A DNA stretch of 64,000 bases, from NCBI GenBank assembly GCA_049610565.1, contig JBMYZR010000001.1, positions 1 through 64,000 of the forward strand, given 5' to 3'. Shown piece after piece: positions 51,792 to 58,646 of the stretch; position 1 is the stretch's first letter, and every line of letters starts with the position of its first letter. The notes beneath the pieces were generated by a model. It was not told where the DNA came from. It searched no databases and worked only from the letters and a program-made list of their open reading frames with translations. This DNA is from UBA8752 sp049610565 (GTDB lineage: Bacteria; Bacteroidota; Bacteroidia; Flavobacteriales_D; Sanyastnellaceae). Made by a program: the position numbers and the translations under genes.

Positions 51792-51884
51792 TCACTTCTT
51801 CTTCTTGTGACGGTTCTTGCGGAGACGCTTCTTCTTCTTGTGCACGGCCATCTTATGGCGCTTGCGCTTCTTTCCACTGGGCAT
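51792..51884 (-). CDS. 30-residue basic AURKAIP1/COX24-domain protein
   Basis: A very short, strongly basic protein: MPSGKKRKRHKMAVHKKKKR then LRKNRHKKKK, with 21 of 30 residues Lys, Arg or His. The same MPSGKKRKRHK pattern is widespread in Bacteroidota and annotated as an AURKAIP1/COX24 domain protein, related to the mitochondrial small-subunit protein mS38, so a ribosomal role is likely. The gene lies between RNase G/E and the TPR gene, 11 bases downstream of the latter, consistent with one operon. Small but confidently coding. Confidence 0.88.
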   Translation of the reverse strand: MPSGKKRKRHKMAVHKKKKRLRKNRHKKKK

Positions 51885-51895
51885 GGTCAGATGAT

Positions 51896-52510
51896 TTATG
51901 AGTTCGATTGAGTCAGGAGGTCAATCCGTTGACGGACCGCCTGCTCGATGATGGTATCCGGGGAAAGGGGGAGAAAACGTTGGTAGCCGGCAAGCGCCAA
52001 GCCCGGATTTCCGAGGCGCTCGTGGCATTGAGCCTGGAAGAACCAGGCGTTGTGGGATGTGCTGTCGACCAGCACGGCCCGTTCGAAATGGATCAGCGCC
52101 TCGGCAGGGTTGCCTCCGTCCAGCTCGAGCATGCCGAGTTGGACGAGGGGCTCTGCGCGTTCGGGCGCGAGATCGATGGCCTGGACAAAGCGCTCCTTCG
52201 CCTTGTCCAATTGGCCGGATTGAATGCTGAACCGCCCCAGCTCGATGACCGCATCCACGTTGGGTGGATCGGACTCGGCGAGGGCCTTCAATTCGAGAAT
52301 GCCTTCCATGGGGTTCGCGCCCCGGACCTTCTCGACCGCAGCCTCCACGGGATCCACCGCGATGGCTTCCTCCAACGTCGTGGGAATCTCCTCAACGGCG
52401 ATGCCCGCGGGTTGGCGCGGGATGACCTGCCACACCAGAATCACCAACACGACACACAGACCTCCAATGATGAAGGGCAGGCTCGAGCGGCGGTCAGGTG
52501 AGGTGGACAT
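51896..52510 (-). CDS. Tetratricopeptide repeat membrane protein
   Basis: A 204-residue protein with a single N-terminal membrane anchor (about 14-31, LPFIIGGLCVVLVILVW) followed by three or four TPR units (about 85-190: VDAVIELGRFSIQSGQLDKA, AEPLVQLGMLELDGGNPAEA, HNAWFFQAQCHERLGNPGLA). It is likely a periplasmic or cytoplasmic-face scaffold, with no enzymatic motif. The start is the ATG at 52510. It sits ten bases downstream of the HU gene. Confidence 0.8.
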   Translation of the reverse strand: MSTSPDRRSSLPFIIGGLCVVLVILVWQVIPRQPAGIAVEEIPTTLEEAIAVDPVEAAVEKVRGANPMEGILELKALAESDPPNVDAVIELGRFSIQSGQLDKAKERFVQAIDLAPERAEPLVQLGMLELDGGNPAEALIHFERAVLVDSTSHNAWFFQAQCHERLGNPGLALAGYQRFLPLSPDTIIEQAVRQRIDLLTQSNS

Positions 52511-52520
52511 CAAATGGAAT

Positions 52521-52811
52521 TCAGTTGGCGGACACCTTGGCCTTCACATTCTCCATGAAGCTCTTGGCGGGCTTGAAGGAGGGGATGTTGTGGGCCGGGA
52601 TTTCGATGGTCTTGTTCTTCAGGATGTCGCGGCCGGTCTTCTTGGCGCGGCGCTTGATCACGAAGCTTCCAAATCCGCGGAGGTAGACATTGTTGCCCTG
52701 CTCGAGGGAGTCCCGAACGGATTCCATGAACGCCTCTACCGTGGCCTGCACGTCCTGGCGCTCGATTCCCGTCTTGTCCGAGATGCGGCTCACGAGGTCC
52801 GCCTTCGTCAT
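52521..52811 (-). CDS. hup: HU-family DNA-binding protein
   Basis: A 96-residue HU/IHF-type nucleoid protein that bends DNA. It starts MTKADLVSRISDKTG, has the conserved VYLRGFGSFVIKRR (the GFGSF signature) and the DNA-binding arm KTGRDILKNKTIEIP with the intercalating-loop Pro-Ala-His (IPAHNIPSFKPAK), ending in a helical tail. The ATG at 52811 is the canonical start. Divergent from mutY. Confidence 0.95.
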   Translation of the reverse strand: MTKADLVSRISDKTGIERQDVQATVEAFMESVRDSLEQGNNVYLRGFGSFVIKRRAKKTGRDILKNKTIEIPAHNIPSFKPAKSFMENVKAKVSAN

Positions 52812-52878
52812 CTTCTTGTCCGTCACTTTGCTGATGCTTTGAAACTCAAAGGGTTGAAATCCCGAGGGATTGGGCCGG

Positions 52879-52886
52879 CAAAAATA
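52879..52886 (-). promoter_or_regulatory. -7 promoter box for the HU gene
   Basis: Minus-strand TATTTTTG matches TAnnTTTG exactly, 67 bases before the HU ATG. A perfect 10-base palindrome (ATTTGCAAAT, 52923-52932) sits upstream between HU and mutY. The -33 element is not clear. Confidence 0.55.
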
Positions 52887-52939
52887 GCACAAGCCATCCA
52901 CACCACCACCGCTTCCGATTCCATTTGCAAATTGCCCCC

Positions 52940-53983
52940 GTGACGGCCCCTCATCCCTTGACCGTTTTGCTCCTCGAATGGTACCGTGCCAACGCCCGGC
53001 CATTGCCTTGGCGGGACGCCCCCACTCCCTACGCCACCTGGCTTTCAGAGGTGATCCTGCAGCAGACGCGGGTCGAGACCGGCACTGCGTATTGGCACCG
53101 GTTCCTCGAGCGGTACCCGACCGTGGCCGACCTCGCGGAAGCCCCCATCGAGTCGGTCATGCAATCGTGGAAGGGCCTCGGGTACTACAGCCGGGCGCGC
53201 AACCTCCACGCCGCGGCCCAGTCGATCATGGAGGAACGGGGCGGCGTGATGCCCGTCGCCGCCGCCGACTGGCAGTCGCTGCCCGGCATTGGCGAATACA
53301 CCGCCGCGGCCATCGCCAGCATTTGCCACGGCGAATCCGTGCCGGTCATCGACGGCAATGTCCAGCGCGTGCTGTCCCGGTTGTTTGACATCGCCGACGC
53401 CGTCGACCGGAAGGCAGGCAAGGCCGCCGTCCGCCACTGGGCCGAAGTTCTGGTTTCGTCTGACGACCCCGGCGCTTCCAACCAAGGCTGGATGGAGCTT
53501 GGGGCCACCGTCTGCAAGCCGAAGAATCCGGACTGCTGCGCCTGCCCGCTCGCGGACGCCTGCCTCGCCCGGCAACGGGACACCTGGCGGGAACGCCCGG
53601 TGAAACAGGCCAAGAAGCCGCCGGTGGCGGTCACCGTTCAGTTCTCCGTGGCCCTGCGCGAAGCGGGACACCAGTGGGAATGGTGGGTGGAGCGCCGGCC
53701 GGACAAGGGCATCTGGGGCGGCCTCGAGTGCTTCCCCGCCAGCATGACGGAAACCGATGGCGCCCAGGCTGACCCCGGACCTGCGTGGGGTCCCGTGGAG
53801 CACATCCTCACCCACCGGCGGCTGACCGGCTGGTTCCACATTCACACGGGACAGGCCGCCGACCGCATCGCCGAATCCCATTCGGAAGGCCGGTGGGTGT
53901 CGGTGGACGATTCGGAGACGACCTGGCCCCGGATGGTGGACAAGGTGCTCCCTGAGCTGAGGGCCCGGTGTGTGAAGAATTGA
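52940..53983 (+). CDS. mutY: A/G-specific adenine DNA glycosylase
   Basis: MutY removes adenine mispaired with 8-oxoguanine. The 347-residue protein has catalytic Glu37 in SEVILQQTR, a helix-hairpin-helix LPGIGEYTAAA (114-124) with Asp138 in VIDGN, and the iron-sulfur ligands Cys192, Cys199, Cys202 and Cys208 in the C-X6-C-X2-C-X5-C pattern. A C-terminal NUDIX-like domain (about 225-345) reads the 8-oxoG strand. The start appears to be GTG at 52940; no in-frame ATG lies nearby. First gene of mutY-ssb-gldE/gldD, a flavobacterial order. Confidence 0.95.
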   Translation: MTAPHPLTVLLLEWYRANARPLPWRDAPTPYATWLSEVILQQTRVETGTAYWHRFLERYPTVADLAEAPIESVMQSWKGLGYYSRARNLHAAAQSIMEERGGVMPVAAADWQSLPGIGEYTAAAIASICHGESVPVIDGNVQRVLSRLFDIADAVDRKAGKAAVRHWAEVLVSSDDPGASNQGWMELGATVCKPKNPDCCACPLADACLARQRDTWRERPVKQAKKPPVAVTVQFSVALREAGHQWEWWVERRPDKGIWGGLECFPASMTETDGAQADPGPAWGPVEHILTHRRLTGWFHIHTGQAADRIAESHSEGRWVSVDDSETTWPRMVDKVLPELRARCVKN

Positions 53984-54018
53984 GGACTTTTCACCCTTCT
54001 GAAGCCCCTTCCCTTCGG

Positions 54019-54026
54019 TATTTTGC
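54019..54026 (+). promoter_or_regulatory. Candidate -7 box abutting the ssb start
   Basis: TATTTTGC resembles TAnnTTTG, with the TTG shifted by one base, and ends five bases before the ssb ATG at 54032. It may give ssb a transcript separate from mutY, with little or no leader. Confidence 0.35.
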
Positions 54027-54031
54027 CCTCC

Positions 54032-54439
54032 ATGTCTGGTCTCAACAAAGTGATGCTCATCGGCCGTCTCGGTCGTGATCCGGAGACGCGCTGGTTCGAA
54101 GGCGGTCGCGCCATGAGCGTGCTGTCCATCGCGACCTCCGAGCGGCACAAGGACCAGGACGGCCACCTTCGGGAGCGCACCGAATGGCACCGCGTCGTGC
54201 TGTGGCGCCAGCTCGCCGAGTTGGCCGAAAACCACCTGTCCAAAGGAGACCGGGTCTATGTCGAGGGCAAGCTGAAGACCCGAACCTGGCAGGACGGCGG
54301 AGGGGTGGAACACCGAACGGTGGAGGTGGTCGCCGACCGCCTCGACATGCTCGGCAGCCCGGTTCGCCCGGCATCCAACCCAGGCTCGGCCACACCGGAC
54401 GGCCCCCAACCGATGGACGCCTCGGCCCTTCCCCTCTGA
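54032..54439 (+). CDS. ssb: Single-stranded DNA-binding protein
   Basis: A 135-residue SSB with the OB-fold core in the first 110 residues (LNKVMLIGRLGRDPETR, RTEWHRVVLW, GDRVYVEGKLKTRTW). The C-terminal tail ends MDASALPL. It is short and nearly lacks the acidic tip (DDxxF type) that recruits repair and replication partners, so this may be a specialised copy rather than the main replicative SSB. It lies between mutY and the gldE-gldD fusion; one base separates its stop from the next ATG. Confidence 0.93.
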   Translation: MSGLNKVMLIGRLGRDPETRWFEGGRAMSVLSIATSERHKDQDGHLRERTEWHRVVLWRQLAELAENHLSKGDRVYVEGKLKTRTWQDGGGVEHRTVEVVADRLDMLGSPVRPASNPGSATPDGPQPMDASALPL

Positions 54440-54440
54440 C

Positions 54441-56387
54441 ATGGCCGACCTCTCCAACGGAATGGCCTGGTTTGCCGCCGCTGCCTCCCTTCTGCTGCTC
54501 GTCGTCAGTGCGTTCGTTTCGGGCAGTGAGATCGCCTTCTTCTCCCTCGGACCCGGTGACCGCAGTGCGCTGTCGGAGGCGGAGGACGAACGATCCCGGG
54601 CGGTCCTTGACCTGCTCGAGGGGCCCGGCGATGGACAGGGTCCGCGTCAGCTGCTCGCGACCATCCTCGTCCTGAACAACGCCGTCAACATCCTCATCAT
54701 CCTCCTGTCCACCGTGCTGATGCAGCACTGGCTGCCGGCCATGCCGGCGTGGCTCAGCGTCCTGCTGCAGGTGTTCGGGGTGACCTTCCTGATTGTGCTG
54801 TTCGGCGAGGTGCTCCCCAAGGTGCACGCCAACCGGAATCCCCTGGGCCTCGCCCGCACCATGGCGCGCCCGCTGAAGTTGGCCCGCACCGTGCTCCGGC
54901 CGGCGTGGCAACCGATGAACGCCCTCGCCACCTCGTTGTCCTCCCGCGTGGAGACGGCCCCGCCGGACCTCTCGGTGGAGGACCTCGAACACGCCGTGCA
55001 GGTCACGGATTCGGAGGAGCGCACAGAGGAGGAGAAGCGCATCCTGAGCGGCATTGTCAACTTCGGATCGAAGGACGTCAAGCAGATCATGACCCCCCGC
55101 ACGGATGTCACCGCCTTCGCCCACGACCTCGATTGGGGCCAGATCAAAGGGGACATGGCCGAATGCGGATTCAGCCGGGTCCCCATCCACACCGACGGAC
55201 TCGACCAGATCAAGGGCATCCTGTATGCCAAGGACCTGCTCGCCCACCGCAATGAGGACAACGTGGACTGGAACGCCTTGCTCCGGCAGCCCTTCTTCGT
55301 GCCGGAGAACCGGATGATCGATGACCTGCTCCGGGATTTCCAGAGCATGAAGGTCCACCTCGCCATCGTGGTGGACGAGTACGGCGGCACCAGCGGCATC
55401 GTCACCCTCGAGGACGTCATCGAGGAGATTGTCGGCGACATCTCCGACGAATTTGACGATGAGGACATCCTGTACTCCCGCATCAACGAGCACACCGTCG
55501 TCTTCCAAGGCAAGACGGCCCTGGTGGACGCCTACCGGATCCTGGGCATCGACGGCACCGAATTCGAGGCCGAGAAGGGAGAAAGCGACACGCTGGGCGG
55601 CTTCATCGTCGAGCAATTGGCCCGGCTGCCCAAGCCCGGAGAGACGCTCCGGTTCAACGGCATTTCCCTGGTCGCCGAAGCGGTAGACCGCCGGCGGGTG
55701 CTCCAGGTCAAGGTCACCCTGCCCCACGACAGCGCCCCGCGAACCGAAGGGGATGGGGGTGACCGCATCGACGGCACCGGGAGCTCCGGGAGCTCCGGGA
55801 GGAGCGGCGGTGGTCCGGTGTTGACGGTCCTCATCGGGCTCCTCGGACTCTGTGGACTCGCCGTGACCGGGTGTGGGGGTGACCCCCCGGTGCCCCGGCC
55901 GAAGGGCTACTTTCGGATTGCCCTGCACGACACCTTGTTCCGGCCTGTCGAACTCGATTGTCCGCTGGCCTTTCCGCTGTCTGCCGGCGCCCTGCTCGAG
56001 CCGGTTCGGGACTTTGCCCCGGACAGCTGCTGGTTCAACCTCGTCTACCCCACCTACCGGGCGCGTGTCCACTGCACCTATGCCGGTGGCGTGGACCTCG
56101 AGCCCGTCATGGAGGACGCCTTCCAACTCGCCTACGAACACGAAATCAAGGCCGATGCCATCCGGGTGCAGCAATCCGACCGGCCCGACGGCGGGACGGC
56201 CCTGCGATGGGACATCGCCGGCGATGCGGCCAGCCCCCTGCAATTCCTGTGCACCGATGGACAGGACCGCTTCCTGCGGGGCGCGCTCTACTTCGAACTC
56301 CGCCCCAATGCGGATTCCCTCGCGCCGGTCGTGTCCCGCATCGGCCAGGATGTCGAACACCTGCTGAACCAGATGGAATGGCGGTGA
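54441..56387 (+). CDS. GldE-GldD fusion: CorC/CNNM-type gliding protein joined to gliding lipoprotein
   Basis: One uninterrupted 648-codon frame. Residues 1-440 are GldE: N-terminal CNNM/DUF21 membrane domain (VSAFVSGSEIAFFSL, then NNAVNILIILLSTV and FLIVLFGEVLPK), CBS-pair region (RILSGIVNFGSKDVKQIMTPRTDV, AIVVDEYGGTSGIVTLEDVIEEIVGDI) and a CorC-like domain. A Gly/Ser linker with a repeated GSS (about 440-459) leads to a hydrophobic segment (460-477) and a lipobox VTGC at Cys478. Residues 479-648 are complete GldD (VPRPKGYFRIALHD, SCWFNLVYPTYRA, LAYEHEIKADAI, LFLRGALYF-like RFLRGALYFELRP). Both are needed for gliding in Flavobacterium, where they are separate neighbouring genes. No stop lies between them; GTG at 55818 could be an internal start. 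Cleavage by signal peptidase II at the lipobox could release GldD. Confidence 0.88.
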   Translation: MADLSNGMAWFAAAASLLLLVVSAFVSGSEIAFFSLGPGDRSALSEAEDERSRAVLDLLEGPGDGQGPRQLLATILVLNNAVNILIILLSTVLMQHWLPAMPAWLSVLLQVFGVTFLIVLFGEVLPKVHANRNPLGLARTMARPLKLARTVLRPAWQPMNALATSLSSRVETAPPDLSVEDLEHAVQVTDSEERTEEEKRILSGIVNFGSKDVKQIMTPRTDVTAFAHDLDWGQIKGDMAECGFSRVPIHTDGLDQIKGILYAKDLLAHRNEDNVDWNALLRQPFFVPENRMIDDLLRDFQSMKVHLAIVVDEYGGTSGIVTLEDVIEEIVGDISDEFDDEDILYSRINEHTVVFQGKTALVDAYRILGIDGTEFEAEKGESDTLGGFIVEQLARLPKPGETLRFNGISLVAEAVDRRRVLQVKVTLPHDSAPRTEGDGGDRIDGTGSSGSSGRSGGGPVLTVLIGLLGLCGLAVTGCGGDPPVPRPKGYFRIALHDTLFRPVELDCPLAFPLSAGALLEPVRDFAPDSCWFNLVYPTYRARVHCTYAGGVDLEPVMEDAFQLAYEHEIKADAIRVQQSDRPDGGTALRWDIAGDAASPLQFLCTDGQDRFLRGALYFELRPNADSLAPVVSRIGQDVEHLLNQMEWR

Positions 56388-57157
56388 CCCTCGTCCTCGA
56401 TGCCGGAGGAAGCCGGCTGTCCTGGGCGCCCCTCGTCGACGGTGTCCCCGATGCGGCGACCGCCGCGCCGTGGGAAGAGGCCCGAGCGGCACTGGAGGCG
56501 TGGTGGCAAGACCACCGGAACCCGGCGGACTCCGCCCCTCCCGTCATCGGCATGCTCGACCGGCCCGCCACCCCGGCGGCTGTGGCGTCCGGCTTTCCCG
56601 ACTGGATTCCCGCGGTTCTCGGGGCCGACCCCATCCGACTGGACCCCTACCGCGACTGCCCGTTCGACATCGACTACCGCGAAGGCCTGCCGGGCCACGA
56701 CCGCCTGGCCGCTGCACTTGCCTGCCACCACCGGGACCCCGGCGGAAGCTGGGTCATCGTGGATGCCGGGACCTGCATCACCGTGGACCTGTTGTCCCCC
56801 GGACGCTGGCGGGGTGGCGCCATTCTGCCCGGCCTCGCCCTTCAAGCGAACGCCATGGCCGGTGCCGGCCTTCCGGTCCTCGAACGGACGCCTGGCGGCT
56901 GGCCCTGCCGCACTGGGCCGGACGGGGCACTCGGCCGAACCACGGCGGAAGCCCTGGAGGCCGGCATCCCTTGGGCTTCTCGGGAATCCGTCACCGCCGT
57001 CATCCGCGCCCTCACCGACATCGACCCCTGTGCCCAGGTCGTCCTCACCGGGGGCGATGCCGCCCATTTTGACGGCATCGGAGGATGGCGGACTTTCGCG
57101 GACCCGAAGCTGGTCCTCATCGGAACAGCCCACCTGTTGAACGCCACGACGTCATGA
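56378..57157 (+). CDS. coaX: Type III pantothenate kinase
   Basis: CoaX phosphorylates pantothenate in CoA synthesis. The 259-residue protein has GHDRLAAALA (GxDR motif near residue 107), VDAGTCITVDLLS and GGAILPGLALQANAM, all in family order. The N-terminal phosphate loop reads DAGGSRLSW, where family members normally have DxGNTxxK, so Asn and Lys are replaced by Gly and Ser. Activity may be altered. Its start overlaps the end of gldE-gldD by ten bases, and its stop overlaps the next start (ATGA). Confidence 0.85.
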   Translation: MAVTLVLDAGGSRLSWAPLVDGVPDAATAAPWEEARAALEAWWQDHRNPADSAPPVIGMLDRPATPAAVASGFPDWIPAVLGADPIRLDPYRDCPFDIDYREGLPGHDRLAAALACHHRDPGGSWVIVDAGTCITVDLLSPGRWRGGAILPGLALQANAMAGAGLPVLERTPGGWPCRTGPDGALGRTTAEALEAGIPWASRESVTAVIRALTDIDPCAQVVLTGGDAAHFDGIGGWRTFADPKLVLIGTAHLLNATTS

Positions 57158-58563
57158 CCCACCGCCACGCCATCACTGCCCTCAGCCTGGTCGCCTGGCT
57201 TCTCATGGGAACCGGTCACGTCTGGGGACAGTCCACCCATTCGCCCTACTCGCGGTTCGGATTCGGGGACGTCCTGTCCGGGGCCTCCGCCCCGCAAATG
57301 GGCATGGGCCAATTGGGGGCCGCGTGGATGGACCGGCACCACCTCAACACCCGCAACCCTGCGGCCGCGGCGTACCTCACCCGCACCACGTTTGCCGGTG
57401 GATTCGGAATCCGCTCCGAACACATCCTCGAAGGCGACAGCACCACCCGCGGTGAGGTGGGCGGCCTGACTCAGGTGGCCTTTGCCCTCAAGCAGGCCGG
57501 GGGAAAGGGCGCCTTCACCTTTGGGCTCCAGCCCTGGTCCAATGCAGGCTATGACGTCTCCCAGGTTCGGGTGGACGACATCGCCGACCAGTACCGCATC
57601 GCCTACACCGGCTCCGGCGGACTGGCCCAGGCCCACGTCGGCTATGCCCGCAAATGGGAGGGAACCCGCTGGAAGCGGTTCGAAGGCACCAACGCCTCCA
57701 AGGCCGACAGCGTGCGCATCATCTCGCACGTGACGGCCCTCGGCGGCCGTTTCGAGCAGCGGTTCGGCTCGCTGGTCCGCTCCCGCACGATCGATGTGGC
57801 CAATCCGATTTACCTCGACACGCAGGTCAAGACCACGGAAGCCCACCGCTCCGGCGGCTTCACGGTGGGATTCGGTCACGAACGCCTGCTCGGATCCCGC
57901 TTCAACCGCGACCGCAAACTCGTGGCGAGCACCCTCCTCCGGGTGGGCGGATTCGCCCAATTGGGCCGGGGCCATTCCATCGACCGCATCACGCGCTGGG
58001 CCTCCACGCAAACCTTGTCGAGCGGCCCCCTCGAAGTGGACTCCGTCTACCAGGAGCAGGAAGGCCTCGCCTTTGACATGCCGCTCATGTGGTCCGTTGG
58101 ATTCGAGGTCGAGCGCAACACCGAGGACGGCATGCGCATCCGCGCAGGAGCCGAGTGGGAGCAAGCGCCCTGGTCGGAAGTCCCCTCGGATTGGCTGGAC
58201 CCGGGAGTGGCCTTTGCGGATGGCAACACGACGGCGTTCGGTCTGTCGGTGACCCCCCGCGGATTGGATGACGCGAAGACCGGCTGGCAGCGGGCGACCT
58301 ATTCCCTGGGGTGGAGACAATCCAATGGGCGCATCGCCCTCCCCGAAGGCGCGTTGACCGCGAAGACGTGGAGCCTCGGCTGGTCCCTGCCCATGCTCGG
58401 ATCCCGGTCCGGATCGAGCCTCGACCTCGCCCTCCAATGGCGCAGCCTGTCCGCCGGCGACGACCCGCTCGGCCTTCGCGAGCGCAGCTTCGGCGCCACC
58501 GTGGGCTTCACCCTCCACCCGTTCTTCAAGAACCAGTGGCTGGTGCCGAGGAAGTACGATTGA
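57154..58563 (+). CDS. Putative outer-membrane barrel protein (FadL-like)
   Basis: A 469-residue exported protein with a signal peptide (about 1-25, ending GHVWGQ). The mature N-terminus STHSPYSRFGFGDVLSG and APQMGMGQLGAAWMD ... NPAAAAYLTRTTF are typical of a flavobacterial outer-membrane family resembling FadL/OmpP1. The rest alternates beta-strands ending in VGFTLHPFFKNQWLVPRKY. A transport role is inferred only from the fold. It is translationally coupled to coaX. A homologue of this gene commonly sits between coaX and the TPR gene in related bacteria, as far as I recall. Confidence 0.8.
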   Translation: MTHRHAITALSLVAWLLMGTGHVWGQSTHSPYSRFGFGDVLSGASAPQMGMGQLGAAWMDRHHLNTRNPAAAAYLTRTTFAGGFGIRSEHILEGDSTTRGEVGGLTQVAFALKQAGGKGAFTFGLQPWSNAGYDVSQVRVDDIADQYRIAYTGSGGLAQAHVGYARKWEGTRWKRFEGTNASKADSVRIISHVTALGGRFEQRFGSLVRSRTIDVANPIYLDTQVKTTEAHRSGGFTVGFGHERLLGSRFNRDRKLVASTLLRVGGFAQLGRGHSIDRITRWASTQTLSSGPLEVDSVYQEQEGLAFDMPLMWSVGFEVERNTEDGMRIRAGAEWEQAPWSEVPSDWLDPGVAFADGNTTAFGLSVTPRGLDDAKTGWQRATYSLGWRQSNGRIALPEGALTAKTWSLGWSLPMLGSRSGSSLDLALQWRSLSAGDDPLGLRERSFGATVGFTLHPFFKNQWLVPRKYD

Positions 58564-58593
58564 CCTCCCCAAGCGCGGGTTGATGCTATCCCC

Positions 58594-58601
58594 TAATTTT
58601 G
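58594..58601 (+). promoter_or_regulatory. -7 promoter box before the TPR gene
   Basis: TAATTTTG is an exact TAnnTTTG match, 45 bases before the ATG at 58647, and so predicts a leader of about 40 bases. It lies in the 83-base gap after the outer-membrane protein gene, suggesting a new transcription unit starts here. Confidence 0.5.
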
Positions 58602-58646
58602 CGCCCCCTCTTCGGACCGAACCTTTTGGCGCGGTCCTTGATTGAC

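Noticed and set aside
55818..56387. Separate gldD gene starting at GTG 55818.
   Set aside because: Possible as an additional internal start, but there is no stop codon for gldE before it, and the resulting signal peptide would have no positive n-region. I kept the single fused CDS and noted the alternative.
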